Of a stretch of DNA of 64,000 bases, positions 25,876-39,000 are shown piece by piece (position 1 is the first letter of the stretch; each line of letters opens with the position of its first letter). The stretch covers positions 5,147,630 through 5,211,629 of the forward strand of contig NC_085060.1 of assembly GCF_963662255.1 (NCBI RefSeq). Direction: 5' to 3'. Under the pieces are notes generated by a model. The model was not told the origin of the DNA. It did no database searches and saw nothing but the letters and a program-made list of their open reading frames with translations. This DNA is from Cinclus cinclus. Its lineage: Eukaryota; Chordata; Aves; Passeriformes; Cinclidae. The translations under genes were made by a program, and so were the position numbers.

Positions 25876-27048
25876 CCTTCTGGCTTCTAAAACTAGATAA
25901 ATCCTCAGTCATTTTCTCACTTACTATAGAATAAGTTAATTGCTTAATGATCAAAAAATTAATTTAATAAAACCCATAAATCAGAGAAACTCAGCAATTT
26001 TAAGATTCCCTTTAATTGTCACTTTCTTCTGTTAAACCTGTAGATACTTACAAATTTCACACCATACTGATGTCTAGTTTCCATGGCACTTCATAGCAAA
26101 TCTAAGTAAGAGAAGAAAAATATATTTAAGGAATTGCCTTTTACTAGCTGATGAGAAACAGATTTTACTGTCTGAATAAACAATCCTTACTTATGTTAAA
26201 CTGTATAAAACAAATATTTAAGCATTGTAAGCAGGATAAGACCTGCCCTTCTACTTGGTATTGCTAATATTGCAGAAAACTTTGGGACCAACTTAAGAAG
26301 CAGTTTTCCTGTCAAATTATCAAAACATATTTCAGAGAAGTGAGGGAGTGGAGGTAAATTCTACCTGAATTATGGCCATGATTGATTAAACGGGTAGCAA
26401 CTAACTTAAGGTCAGACTCAGCTCTCAAGACACCACTTCCAGCTACTGTCAAAATTCTTGCTGTATCTCTGCTTTTGTCATGGTTCTACTCTGTGTTTAT
26501 GTGGAAACATCAGGTTTTATTTAAAGATCCTAGCCCATATACTTGGAAAGGAACCTGAAGGAATTAATCTTTAGAAGGTAAACCAAAGAAATAAAAGTAA
26601 CCTGCTTGATAGTATTTGTTAAAAATATGATCTCTCATATTTTTAAATATGGTTGTAATATTGGTGTTTACAACTTCACATAGTAATCTTGTAAGCTACT
26701 CTTCCCCAGCAGTGCAACACAATTCGTTCATTCCTCTTTTTCTTTTCCTTTTTTTCTTTTTTTTTGTCCCACCATAGCAGGAAGAAAATGGGCAGACAAA
26801 AGAAAAGAATAATTTCAATTTCATTTGAGAATGTTTATGTTGTTGTAGAGACAGACCAAGTTGTAATTGCCAAGGAACAGCAATTTACCAATTAATCTGG
26901 AAATGATCCATCGCTAGGAGGGAACACTCGTCTTTAGCTATCAGTGCAGGTCTACCCACAACAAAGCAGGGATTCATTTTACAGCAACATGCTAGAACAT
27001 ACTTACTTCAAGTTAGATAGAATTGTCATGCAGGATAACACACCAGAG
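25876..27048. other. Unique AT-rich DNA, no gene seen
   Basis: Only a pyrimidine-rich low-complexity run at 26733-26765 is notable. No gene-like frame is present. Confidence 0.55.
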
Positions 27049-27108
27049 TGCCCCTGAAATACCTGTAATCACCTAAACTGCCCCTGAAATACCTGTAATC
27101 ACTTAAAC
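27049..27108. repeat. 30-bp tandem duplication
   Basis: Two adjacent 30-bp units, 27049-27078 and 27079-27108, differ at a single base (cacctaaac against cacttaaac). The second copy is followed by the first few bases of another unit. It is a recent local duplication in non-coding DNA and a candidate variable-number site. Confidence 0.95.
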
Positions 27109-27206
27109 TGCCTTTTACAGAAGGCAGCTGTCAAATCTGGTTATGTGGAGCACAGAACCAAATACTTTTTAGTGACAGCTGTGTAAACTTGAACAGCTCT
27201 GTAGAT

Positions 27207-27245
27207 ACCATTGGAGTAACTCTGGATGTAAATTGTTATAGCTGC
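27207..27245. repeat. Possible relic of an old amniote dispersed repeat
   Basis: The words attggagtaactctggat and gtaaattg resemble a widely dispersed reptile/bird motif that I remember as caatggagttactccgga followed by tttacaccggtgtaac. The match is short and from memory, so it is only suggestive. Confidence 0.25.
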
Positions 27246-27569
27246 AAACAAACTTCGTCTAAAAGTCTCTTTGAAAGTGTATACTCCTAACTTTCACTGG
27301 CAATAATAGGCAGAATTGTTTCTGTAAGAGCTTTCTGTAAGTGATTCCTTTACTGGGTTTAAGTGGAAAGGAGAATGAATTGAGGTAATTTCCTTGCAGC
27401 GTTCAGATATCCTTCACTGCTGTGTTTCAAGTAGATACTCTGTATATACTTTTAAATATATCTGGCTGGAAGTTGGAAACACTGTGTTTCTTTGTTATTT
27501 TATGCTTTGGAGACCGTGTATTGTCGAGTTTGCCTCTAGGGTAACGTGTTAGGGTATTTTTTTCCTGCA

Positions 27570-28110
27570 TCCTTGAAGTTAGAAGAGCTCCCTGGAAGAA
27601 CATACACTTGCATAAATTTTCTTTGTGAAGCCATTGCTCTTAAAACAGATTTAGCTGCCAGAGGCTGGAGGACAGAATAAGAAATGTCATTAGCCAGGTG
27701 TCAAGTCAGCACCAGAGCCTGCAGTAACACATGGCCTTGCCTGCCATTTACCTTTTGTCCTCTCTTTAGCACTTAGGCAATTTTGATAGTAAGATAATGG
27801 AGCTGTGCCTCCCTCACTACATATGAATACCTGTTACAAAGAGGGCTGATTTCAACGGAGCTCTCCAGGTGTTAATATAATCCAGCTTTATAACGTGTGC
27901 AAACTTGGATTTCTGAAAAATGCTCACTGTCTTGCAGTAAAGGTTTTGCTTCAGTTTATGAGAGAAGGTTCATTGATCCCAAAAGTTCCACGAATGTCAC
28001 TGGTTAAAAATTCCCTATTTCGGCCAAATCTAAAATTTTTCCTTTTCATAAGACGGTGTTGTAAAGAATCTAATCAGCCCTGGCTGACATGCTGCTGCTG
28101 ACTTAGAATA
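27570..28110. promoter_or_regulatory. Candidate conserved non-coding element
   Basis: The patch is non-repetitive and keeps CpGs (caacgga, aacgtg, cacgaa, ttcggcc, gacggt) in an AT-rich, CpG-poor setting. The section 27848-27884 (ttcaacggagct ... aggtgttaat) may derive from the same old dispersed repeat as 27207-27245, which would make it an exapted copy. A 68-codon frame at 27895-28101 has no recognisable domain. Selection is inferred from composition only. Confidence 0.28.
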
Positions 28111-28431
28111 ATTTATATATCCCTTGAAAGAATATTTATTTACACTTTCACTTACCATGAGAATTATGTTCTTCAGAAGTTTTTAATAAAACACAGTGTA
28201 CTTTCCTTAGAGGAAGATTGATCATATCTGGAATGAGAGTACACAGCTGCACACCTATAAACAAAAAGAACATCTTCTTGTGTTCCTGATGCCCTGAACT
28301 TTGAGCTATTCCTTGGTAATGGTGTAGAATGAATAACAAAAAAACCATGGAAATACGCCTGAAAAGCTAATGTGCTGTCACCAGATGCTCTTGTAGACAA
28401 ATAGTTTTCCTATAGGAAGCAGGGGATACTA

Positions 28432-28432
<1 letters not shown>

Positions 28433-28476
<44 letters not shown>

Positions 28477-28488
28477 CACAGACACACA
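28433..28488. repeat. Compound (CA)10(TA)7 microsatellite
   Basis: A catacata lead-in is followed by 10 CA units (28443-28462), 7 TA units (28463-28476) and imperfect CA sequence. This is an ordinary vertebrate dinucleotide repeat and likely polymorphic. Confidence 0.95.
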
Positions 28489-31235
28489 TTTATAGGAGGC
28501 TTTTGAAATGCATATTTTTATAAGGCAAAATGCAGATGTCTACTCTGATAATATGATCAAGTCCAGAAACCACTACAGCCCTTTTCAGTATTTATTTTGC
28601 TGTTAATGTAAGTCAAAGGTGTCATGAGGAAAGAGTTTTTCAAGGCATATGCAATAAAAGGGAAATATGAATTTTCAGCTGAGCAGGGTGGTGTATGACA
28701 ACTGTCATAGGAGTGAGCGATGGGGAAATAGACAGCAAAGAGAAATGAATGGTATTTTATAATGGCTGACACTCTCAGAAAAGCTTTGCATTTGCCCAAT
28801 GGTTGCTATTGCTGTCTGCAGGTGTTGAAGATATCCTTTACTACCCAAGAACCTGCCCCAGAGGGAGGAAATTAAGCTAGAGGTGACACTGCTGAAGAGC
28901 CAACCATATTGTTGATTGAATTTTTTCAGATAATTTTTTTATGCATAGGTTTTATTATTGGTATTTTCTTGGAGTTATGTGTTCTCTTTTAATAAAGATG
29001 CTCTTTAGATAACTTAGATAAGGTGTTTTTCTCATAAAAAACCTGCTTTTTACTTTGCCTGAAATTAATAATATGGAGCATCAGCTCATCCACAGTGAAT
29101 TGGGGTTTTGTTTTTCAGGTAATGAATGCTATCATTTATCATAATTAGCCCTGGTTTGAATAGGCCTTTACCTGTACATCTCTTTATTTAGGGTGGCTTT
29201 TGACCCAGGTCTAACAAGAGGGTGCCTCCCAGGAAAGAAACACTTATGGAAGCAAAAGGCACTGATGGCCAGACTTTGTTGTGTTCTGGCAAAAGTCAAG
29301 ATACCAATTTGCAGACTACATGCCAGCTTATAAAAAATTGGAACAATAATCTTTTTTAAAAATAAAGCAGCAGCTGAAACTGACATCTTTCTGCACTTTA
29401 GATAGCTTGAATCCTAAGGTATTATTACTTGAAAATGCAAAAGAGGATAATAAACTGGTGAAAAACATCCCATTTGCTTAGCTTTTAAATTCCCCAAAAT
29501 GTTCAGTGTTATGTGCCTATAGATACCTGCCTGTCCTCTGGGAATGCCCCTTTCTTGAAGTACAAAATTCCCATTTGTTTTGATTTTATTTTCCCTTTCA
29601 GGTAGCAGTGCTAAGGTTCCTGGATGCCACAGCAGACCAGGGCCAGGGGCATGGGGATGCACTGGGAGCTACTCTTTGTTTCCTGGGCTGGCCATAACAG
29701 AAAACAAACAAACTTCACTGCTCCTGAGCACAGAGCTCCTGTTCACCTCGCAAAATCTGCCCAGCTTCTGCTAGAATGTGTGGAAGGGTGTGTGGTGACT
29801 GTGCCTGCTTCTTCTTTTTCCCATCATTGTTCGTGGTGTTAGACCCCCCAAGAATTTCTACACAAAAAAAAGATACCTTTGTTAAGCTCTTTTTAAACCC
29901 ACAGTTTATCCCTGCTCATCTGAATTTACAGTCAAGGCTTGTACTCCTCTGTACCTTTGCATTGGGCACAGAGTGCTTTGTAATTCTGACCCTTCTACTG
30001 GATCGATCCCTCCTTCAAAACTATTTTTTTTTCTTAATGTATTTATTTTTTAATTTTTCTTGCTTTCTGCTAGATAATGTGAATGAACATCAGCATCCAT
30101 CACCATTAGCAGTTCTTTCTTCAATTGAATTTAAACATGATCTACAAAATGCCTCGACTCTTGGGATGGGAGCAGATATTATTTTTCCCAAAGTATCATT
30201 TTCAAATCCATCTGTTCCTTCACTTTCCTCACTTTCTTTTTTCCATTTTTCCACGAAGGTGGCTTTGCCAATGGCCTTTTACACAGCTTGACATTAGTGG
30301 CAGCCTCTCCACTTACCTTAAGTAGCTTTTGTTCTGGATCCCACAAGAAAATGATGCATCTTGAGGGGAATATTTAAGGTGAAATCCATAATTTTGGGTA
30401 GAAATTCTGATGCAATCTGCTTAGCACTGTGAGTTCTGAAATACATAAAAAGGAATGTCTTTCTAGTTCTGAGCCTGTGTATATATAGTCTTATGCTAAA
30501 TTAATTCTATCCAACATTGCTGTGTATGCAGTATAAGATCATAATGAACCCTGAAAATAATTTAAGTAACTCTGTTACTTAACTAGAGCTCTGTTCCAGA
30601 AGAGAAATCACACTAATAGGGTGAATGTTGTTTCTGAGTTACAGTTTACCTTTGCATTTGCTGTCCCATTGCCTCATTTTTCTCTGGAAAAGCCTTTTTG
30701 GTTCAAAATTAGACACATTTATAGATTGATCCTCATTAGCAGGTAGGCTCAGTGTCAGTGTGTTACATCCACTGAGATCTGGATCAGTCACATTGACTCA
30801 GTACATATATGGGAGTTCTTTGTTGTCATTCTAGGAAATTCCTAATGATGAAAACTTATTTTAATATTGCAAATTTTATTATTAGATAGCCTGAGGCTTA
30901 GTCTAGGAAGTCAGTGTCTAGGATATAGCTTTGAAATTCAAGAGAATTGCATGCAGGAAATTAGAGAAACATATGAAAATCAGCCTTTTCTTACAACTTT
31001 TCAAGCAGTAGCAGAATATGAATTAAGATATGGATGCCCATATTCTGAGCTTCTCTTGCAACACCTTCTACATTTTTCTGCCTCAAACTTGAAGAAAGCT
31101 CCCCTTTAAATCTGTTATTTTTAAACTCTGATCTGTTTTCCTGTAATGATTTCAAGTTCAGTGAAAATTACCTGATTTCTTTGGCTTCTGTGGGTCCACC
31201 CAGGAATGCTCCATCTAAGTAAATCAGTGTTGTGG
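28489..31235. other. Unique AT-rich DNA, no gene seen
   Basis: The longest plus-strand frame in the window (29776-30291, 171 codons) lies here. It is rich in Phe/Ser/Leu from T-rich sequence, has no domain or codon bias, and is probably chance. A slightly GC-richer patch at 29600-29850 contains no recognised exon. Confidence 0.5.
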
Positions 31236-31266
31236 AAAAAAAAAAAAAGAAAAAAGAAAAAAAAAA
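31236..31266. repeat. A-rich tract
   Basis: Three runs of A are separated by single G bases. No retroposed body is recognisable upstream. Confidence 0.85.
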
Positions 31267-33509
31267 TCTCTTATTATTTAGTGGAAAAGATCAACAGATA
31301 TGTTTCACAATGCTTCATTTGTTTCAGTGTTTCAGGGTTATAGTTTGCAGAATTATGTTATAAATGTAGACAGCAGTGAATACATTTTCTTGACTTGGTG
31401 CTCCAGTCTCAGGAAAAGGAAACAGATTTTTTCTTGTTCAACAAGAGCAACACAAATTAACTTCTGTCATAGGATATGGTCCTGTAAATGAGTGAGGTGT
31501 CAGAAAGACAGATTGGAGAGGAAAAGGAATATTCACCCCAAAATGCAAAAGAGGGAGTCTGGGTGAAATGTGGGTCCTTCCTTTTCACAGAATGTGCTTT
31601 CAGAAGATGCTGTGTGCTAGTTGTGTTACACCTTAGTGCTCAGAGAACTGTGCAGGTGGAGCAGAGATGTTTGTAGTGCCCGACAAGGACACTGCAATCT
31701 TGTTAAATATGATGCTTAAGCAAGAGAGGAAAGATAATTAATGGAAATAGGTCCATTTGTGGCATGAACAGCAAATATTGGCTAGCTTGCTTCTAAAAAG
31801 ATTAACCTGACTTTCCCTGTACACTGCATTTTTACTTAGAAATGGAAGTGACAGTTCTGCAGTGATTTTTCATGAAGATTTTTTTGACTGAACTTTAGCA
31901 AGGAGACAAAATGTATGAGGAGATTGTGTTCTCTATCCCATGAGTAATGTTAGGAAGAAAGGTATTTTGCAGTTTGTTGCTTTGATATTTGTAAAATGGA
32001 AATGTTTAAAAACAATTGTGTTTTAAAAATATTTTGTAAACATTTAGAGAAGGAACTACTTTTCCTCATATTTTGAACTATGGTCCTTTAGGGAGAAGAA
32101 GGAAAGAGTAGAAAAAATATTAAAATTTTGGTTACAAACTATTTTTAGTGGAGTTATTTCCGAAAATTAAGGAAAGTAGCTTAATTTCAAACTCAAGTCT
32201 CATCAATCAGAAAATCTAAGACTCCCATTATTCACGATGATTTTTCCAGCAGCAGAGCCATTGATTAAATCCCTAAGCAGATACAGAACTCTTAAATCGC
32301 AGGGTGCTGCTTCCTAAACTTTGTCAGAAAATATCAGAGAAAATACTTCTCCTGTCCTGCTGAGAAACAAAGATGCTCAGCACACTCTGGAGTGACAGTA
32401 GTGCTGGGAACACCTGGGAAGTAAAAACTGGGGGAAGTCAATTGAACTGAATGCTCTTATATCCTGCAATCCAACTGGATCTTGTCTAGAGAACATCATC
32501 ATCATCATCGTCTCCTCGTAGGGAAGAATGTTGATATTCTTCTAATCTTCCCCCTTTTTACTGTAGTCTACAGTCTAAAAAGCTACACAACTTGCCTGAT
32601 TTATATTAGTCTGAATGTTTTGATAACACACTGAAATGTGATGAAAAATTCCATATATCAGGTGACATGTTGGGTTGGAGGTTTCATAGCTAAACACAAA
32701 CAAATGGAAAATAATTTTCAGTCTTAAACCTTGTTTCCCCCTCAGATCCTGCAGAATGTGGCTTAAGTTGTTCTTGACTTCACTATAGAGTTGTTTGGGT
32801 ATTTAAAGGAAATAAATGTCCCACGAAATGAATGTTGCTGCTCACTTAAGTGAAATCAGCAGAGTTTGGGCACTGGTCAGAAGACACAGTACACCACTTG
32901 TCATGGTGAGTGTGTGAACCCAGAGGAAATGGGCATGGAGGGAAACAAACAGCAGGGGTTTCCTCTACATATGGTCAGATGGCACTTTTATTAAGAAATA
33001 GTCTAAAATGTAAGGGTTTTATTTGTATGAATGACTTTTAAAACAACGTTTTTGGAGGTCATGCCACCTTGTTGTTTTTTCCCTGCCATTTAGGAAGACT
33101 GGTGAATAATAAGTAGAACCATTTCCTGGAATTTTTTCGTGGCAATCCCAGAACCATTCTTACAGAGCAATTTAAAACAAAGATGGCAATGCACAGAGCC
33201 AGATTATAACTTGCTAAATTAGCTGGTACTTAAAGCAGTGCAGCCATGGTAACCAGGAGCAGAGTGGACACCAGACCCCTGAACTGGGGCAGGGTTTGTG
33301 GCCTGCATTGACTCTGGAGCTGCCATAGCAACACTCCCATCCGCAGCAAAGACAGAGGATTTAAAGCCAACAGCAGCAAGCCTCCATAAATTATAACTTT
33401 GAATTTCATAATAGGCACGCTCTTAAACATAGTGGGTGTCCAACAACCAGGAGAAGGAGGCAGATTTTTCCAGCTGGCTGCAGCATTCAGTAGATGTTTA
33501 TTGTGATTT
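31267..33509. other. Unique DNA, no gene seen
   Basis: There is a short (CAT)5 repeat at 32494-32509. The last 280 bases (about 33230-33509) are more GC-rich and run directly into a long A tract, which could mark a retroposed sequence, but I recognise no parent. The 106-codon minus-strand frame there is partly poly(Phe) from the A tract. Confidence 0.5.
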
Positions 33510-33560
33510 AAAAAAAAAAAAAAAAAAAACAAAAAAACAAAAAAAAACAAAAAACAAAAG
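33510..33560. repeat. A20 run with (A)nC extension
   Basis: Twenty uninterrupted A bases are followed by A runs broken by single C. The tract may be the tail of an unrecognised plus-strand retroposed sequence ending at 33509, or simple sequence. Confidence 0.85.
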
Positions 33561-36023
33561 GAAACTTAGCTGGTGTAGGTGTGCATGGAGGTGGTTTTAT
33601 CCAGACTAAATACACATTCTATTTTTGATGATGAATACTGGTTTTTGCTTGATGAAAAACACTGCTCAGATTGGTTGTTCTCCTTGAATAGATTGTATTG
33701 AATATACTGACTTTACTTGGCAGCTCTATTTTGTGACGAGGTAAATATACCAAAAACCTTCAGGCTACAGTTCTGCACTTGTAAACACAGGTGTTCATAT
33801 ATAGTTGGAAGAATGATAGGTTCAAATGCAGTTTAAGGAAAGTAAGAAAGTTTGGTACTGTAGATAAAAATCCTAAGGCATAAAACCTTATACATCCTAG
33901 AGTTCATGAAGCAACACAACTTTATCTGAAACAGACCTGGACTTCTCAGTAACCTGCTCAAGATCTCATAACCATTTCAAGAAAAAATGATGTGATTGAT
34001 GCAGAAAATAGCCGCAAATGAAAAGATCTAATCACATTTTTGCATTCACAGGTTATAGAAATTGAAACCTGAGGAGCTCTTAATGTCACCTGGTGTACTG
34101 ATTTCATCATGAGGAGGTGGGGATGTGCCAGGAGCACCCACCCCATTCCCCTCTGTGGCCTCTGTTCTGGCTGGGAGCGATTCTCGTGGCCTCTCAGCAC
34201 TGACAGCTGGTTGGAGTTCCACTTGTCAGGATTTTCTTTCCCAGCCCCACTCCCACATCGCAGTGTATCTCACCTTCTCTACTAGGGGACATTACTGGGG
34301 ACATTCCAAAGTATTTTACGAGTTTAATATAATACAGCACTGAGTACCTTATGCTATTTTTTTGCCCCACCATGCTCACTAAATTGCAAGTTGAAAGTTG
34401 GCCTTTATCATGAGTGTTCTAGGAGAGAAAATTTTTTTTATGATTAACATGTTGAAGGAAAGAGTAAAATAATAGAACTTAACAAAATTATATCACACCT
34501 GACAGTTGTTCATTATTAATGCATGAATGACCATCTAGGAAAGTAAGTAGGATTTTAAAAAAAATGTTATGTTCTGTTGAATTTAATTGAAAGAAAAAAA
34601 GTAATATGAAACTGTTAAGAACTCTTATGAAGTTTAGAGTAGAGTGTGATCCTGGAGGCCTGAGGAGCAAATTGACAATTAAAAACTAAAATAGAATAAT
34701 TAGGTTTTTATTATGTCAAATAATAAAGCAGCTTTTCAAATTATCATCTACTACACCATGCCAAGGATAGAAATGGTTAAGAAAAGTACCAAGGAATATG
34801 AGAGGACTTTTTTTCTGTCAGCTTTCCTTTCTGTCTTATGTAAACATTTTGTTTCCATGATGGCTCTACTGCTGCACATCTTATTGTTATTTATTGCTCC
34901 AGCAAAGTCCTTGTGCTGCTTTTAACCCTGCTCCTCTGTACTGTGCAGTCTTGTCATTTGTACAGAACCTAAGATGTGGAATCTTTTCATTTGTGCTCTT
35001 TTAGCAATGTCAAACGTGTTGAGTCTGCACATCACATATTTAAGTGGTAACAAGAACACTGTTTTGCGGAGACTAAAGGAGAAAAATTAAATCTGCATGT
35101 TGTAAAATGATCTCTGTTGTTGTGTACAAGTATGGTTTTAAAAATGTTTCCACTTCTAGTCTTTACTCAGATATCCCCCACTGCCATGGAAATATGTCAG
35201 AATTTCCTCAATATATGGGGGATAAAGGGGCTATAATATATATATTTATGTATTTTTAATTTTTATTACATTTATTTATTTCTAAAATACTTCTGATCTC
35301 TCCATCTCATGTCAATTTGTGTCAAACCGCTATAAAGTGGTTCCCAGTAACACCTTTTCTTCTGGCACAGGTCTAGAATTATGAACTCTGAAATATATGT
35401 TTATTTAAATTTTAAAAGATGACTCTCCTCAAATATATAGTTTTTTTAAGTGATTAATGTATAAAATCTCTTTTCGCCTCAAGCATACCACTGGGTGATA
35501 TTCCTGGGATCATCAGTCCAGAAGAAACTCTTCACTTTCAATATGCTCTCCTTAAAATAAGTTGCTGGCAATTGAAAAGGGACATTTGTTTGCAAGTACT
35601 TCAGTTCAATATTTTCACATCTGATTTTCAAAATAATTAGATAAAATTATGGATCCAGGGATCTTTTATAGCTGGAGATAGTACAAATTAAGCAAACTAA
35701 TTAATCTAAGTAGTAGGGTTTAATAGGCTTATTTAAAATATAAATGGTGACCACTGCAGTGACCTGTGGTACTTAGAAGATGTGTGATGTAATCTATATC
35801 AAAACGAGCAGTGGAGATGTTTAAACTGCACAGCCTTAGGGACTGTCCAAGGAACTTTTGGAAACAGGCAGTTTGAAACAAGAAATTTCGCTATTGACTT
35901 CTGTGTATTGTTTTCCTTGTTAATGAAATCTATTATTTGGTGAAACTATTGAATGGTTCAGTGCTCCAAAAAAACTGAATTCTACCCAGAACAAGAAAAT
36001 AAGTTGAGCTGTGGTTGCGGGGA
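33561..36023. other. Unique AT-rich DNA, no gene seen
   Basis: No gene or interspersed repeat is recognised. An extremely AT-rich stretch lies at about 35235-35285. Small frames at 33958-34379 overlap on both strands and lack domains. Confidence 0.55.
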
Positions 36024-36042
36024 TTTTTTTTTTTTTTTTTTT
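36024..36042. repeat. T19 homopolymer
   Basis: Nineteen consecutive T bases sit between gcgggga and gccaaag. This is simple sequence and prone to length error. Confidence 0.9.
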
Positions 36043-39000
36043 GCCAAAGACTTTACGGCTATTACAATAAAATATATTTATTTATAAAACAGCACCAAAA
36101 GTAATAAAAGTTAAACCAGAATTTGTGCAAACTTACAAGGCATGGACTTTTTCCAGATGAAACTATGATTTGTTTCCAGCCTGCACTGAGATGAAGTATG
36201 TAGCTAGAACTTGAAGTTCAAATTTTAAGCTCTTCATTTTAATACAAGATCAAATATTTATTTTTATAATGGTTTGTAATTTCTCTGTGTTTGGTGCCTT
36301 TCCAGATTTAATCAGATAAATGATAAGACTGATGTACAAAATCCATGTTGCTTTGTCATGCCTTTGCTGCAAACAATTGCAAGATAATTGTTACAAACAA
36401 AAATAAGGTTAGGTTTTTGTAATGAGATTGCAGCCAGTCTTCTGAGTAACATCAAAGATTAATATTGAGGTCAGTCTGTGTCTGTGGTAATTATCACACC
36501 ATTTTTTCCTCTTTTTCTGTAGTCTTCTCATGTTATAATTTAATATGATTCTGCTCAAGTCAATTCAATTTCTCAGCAGAAAAAATACATGAAGCAATAC
36601 TGAGTTAGTTTGGATCTACTGAAACATAAACTGGAAAACTCAATTTTCAAGTCAGATTTTTCAATCAGAAACACATGAGAAGAACAATGAATTAATTTTA
36701 AAACATCTTTGCTTACATCAATATAATAAAATATACATCAAAAAATAAAATAAAGTGTGAAGTGGTTTTTACCTTTTTTTTTCTTTACCAAGAACATACA
36801 AGCAGGGTGTGTTGTATCTGTGGCTAGAGAGAAGAATTGAAATACAGACTGAGAAAACAAAAAATTTAAGGCGCAGACACAGAGAAGCCCCACATGGGGC
36901 TCTCCTTCTCTACTCTTGTAAAGGGGGGTATATTCCTTATGGCTGTCTTGGAATGCATCCTCTCAATGATAGGCTCTTTTTGTACAGTGTTGCCTGAAAA
37001 AATTACCTTTAACCTGATTGTAAATTTATGAGAAGGTTTGAGAGAAGAAGTTGATTGTAGGGATAGGCTGAGCATCTTCCTGCAGTCACTTTGTACTCTG
37101 CCACACCTGCAAACTTTTTCCCTTGCTAGAATGTGCCTTTTTAAACTCACTGAGAAATGGAGCATGGCTGAAAACAAATAGCAGCCTCTGAAAAGGGCCT
37201 TGCCCTGCCAGCAAGGGGTACAGGTTACTTTCCAGCCCAGGTCCTTTATGGATTTCACTGGGCAATGTGTCACTCTTAAGCTGTAGGAGGGGCAGTTCAG
37301 GAGTTTTCTTTATATTGGATGTACACTGTGATCCTGCTCGTCTGTGGAAAAACAAGTTCTGGACATTCACCCTATTTTTTTTTTCTTTCTGAAATGTTGG
37401 GCCATTAGCTCAGCTTCTCAGAAAAGAATAAAATATTTCTTCTTCCTTTATCCTTTTTTGTGGAGACTGTTTTTTTTTTTATTTTTATTAGGAGTTCTTG
37501 TGACTCATCCAGATATTCTGCAATGGCAAAAAAAAATCATATTTGCTCAGTGCAAAACTTATAAACACCCTGTGGTTAGCAAATATTGTCTTCAAGTTGA
37601 CTTCAATTTCTACAGTGCTCTTATTGCTGAAGTCAAACAGCTTTTAAGAAATAACTTCTACTCCTCCCTTTTTCTAGAAAGAGTGACAGCACACTCTTAA
37701 TCCTTTCTTAGTTTTATCAGATTTGAGCAGTCTGGGAGTTAATTAATTGTCAAGTTTCAAACTTCCAAAGTAAGTCATGAGCCTTTATCATGAAGATGAT
37801 GCTTCGACTGAGGAAAAAGAGGCAGAATTAGCTACTGTGCCATGTCAAGCCTGTGTGCATTGATATGTTTGGTCTGTGCAAATTGCCAACTAAATAGGTG
37901 ATGTAAACAGTCGTGCACTGAATTGGATTAATTTCCACCTATTTAATACTGTACTTTGTCCAAAATATTTTGTTTCTCAGTGGTTTCATATGAAAGGTTC
38001 CTGGGAGGTTAAAAGCTAAAAATGGCCACAAAAACACCATACTAAGTCTTAATGGCTTCCCCATCATATTTCTCTATGAAAAATGTAACTGACAACCTAG
38101 GAAAGTCTATTGCAAAGAAAAGTGTTTAAGAGATTGTGGCCAGCCACAAAGGTTAATGTCCAAGTTAAATAGCTGCTGAAAAGAGGAAAGTAGAGCAGCT
38201 TAATGGATTGGAAATTGGTTGTAGGGGAAAAAACAGTAATCTTGAATGCAGCCTTGGAGAGAAGTTGGTATTACGTGTTCAGAGAAAACCTTTTGGTAAA
38301 GTAGGTATGGGCTTGGAAAGTTCAGTTTAGAACACATAAAGGTGTACAGAAGACATTTGAGAGCATATATGTGGTTGAGCTTATATTTTTTTCAGAAAAA
38401 TTGCAAAGACCAGATAAATATATTCAGAGGGGAGGTTCCAGAGAAACTGCTTTGCAGTTATGAGACTGGGAGCTGTTGTGATTCTCAGAGTTCTTGGGGG
38501 AGGCAGACACATGCAGTTTCATAACATTTAAGCTTGGAATTGATAAGGAAAAATCCTATTAATGTGCAGAGTGAGAGTAATCCTATTAATTAAATAAGCA
38601 CTAATCCAATTAGTTTGAAAGTCCTCAAGACATTCCACCAACATTTTCACCAATCTCCATAGCACTGACATGAGAGACCACTGATGCTCCATTTTTGCTT
38701 CCCAAGGGTGAGAAAATTAATACAGTTAAACCAGTGGTCTGAATGTTATAACCCACAAAACTCAAAATGTTTCTTTTAATGTGGCCCATTAGCATTAGTT
38801 CATTGTCTATCCTGACCTGTTTATGTTGTTAGTCTACATGCTGAGTGTTAATAAGTCAGCAGATACCATAACACACAGGTTCTTTTGATTCACCAACTTC
38901 TTCCCAAACTTAAATACCTTCAGACTTTACAAGGGTTAGGTAGGACAATAATTAGTAGGATTTCATGGCACTACTTCTAGTTGAGGCTTCAGAAAGGCAC

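Noticed and set aside
25553..25954. Open frames of 110-120 codons on both strands with Leu-Leu-Ser-Ser-Pro or Arg-Gly-Glu-Glu-Arg repeats
   Set aside because: They are direct translations of the (CCTCT)n microsatellite in different frames.
29776..30291. 171-codon plus-strand frame, the longest in the window
   Set aside because: The peptide is Phe/Ser/Leu-rich from T-rich DNA and has no domain. No promoter or splice context is visible.
37344..37700. 118-codon plus-strand frame
   Set aside because: Phe-rich from T runs, with no family resemblance or conserved motif.
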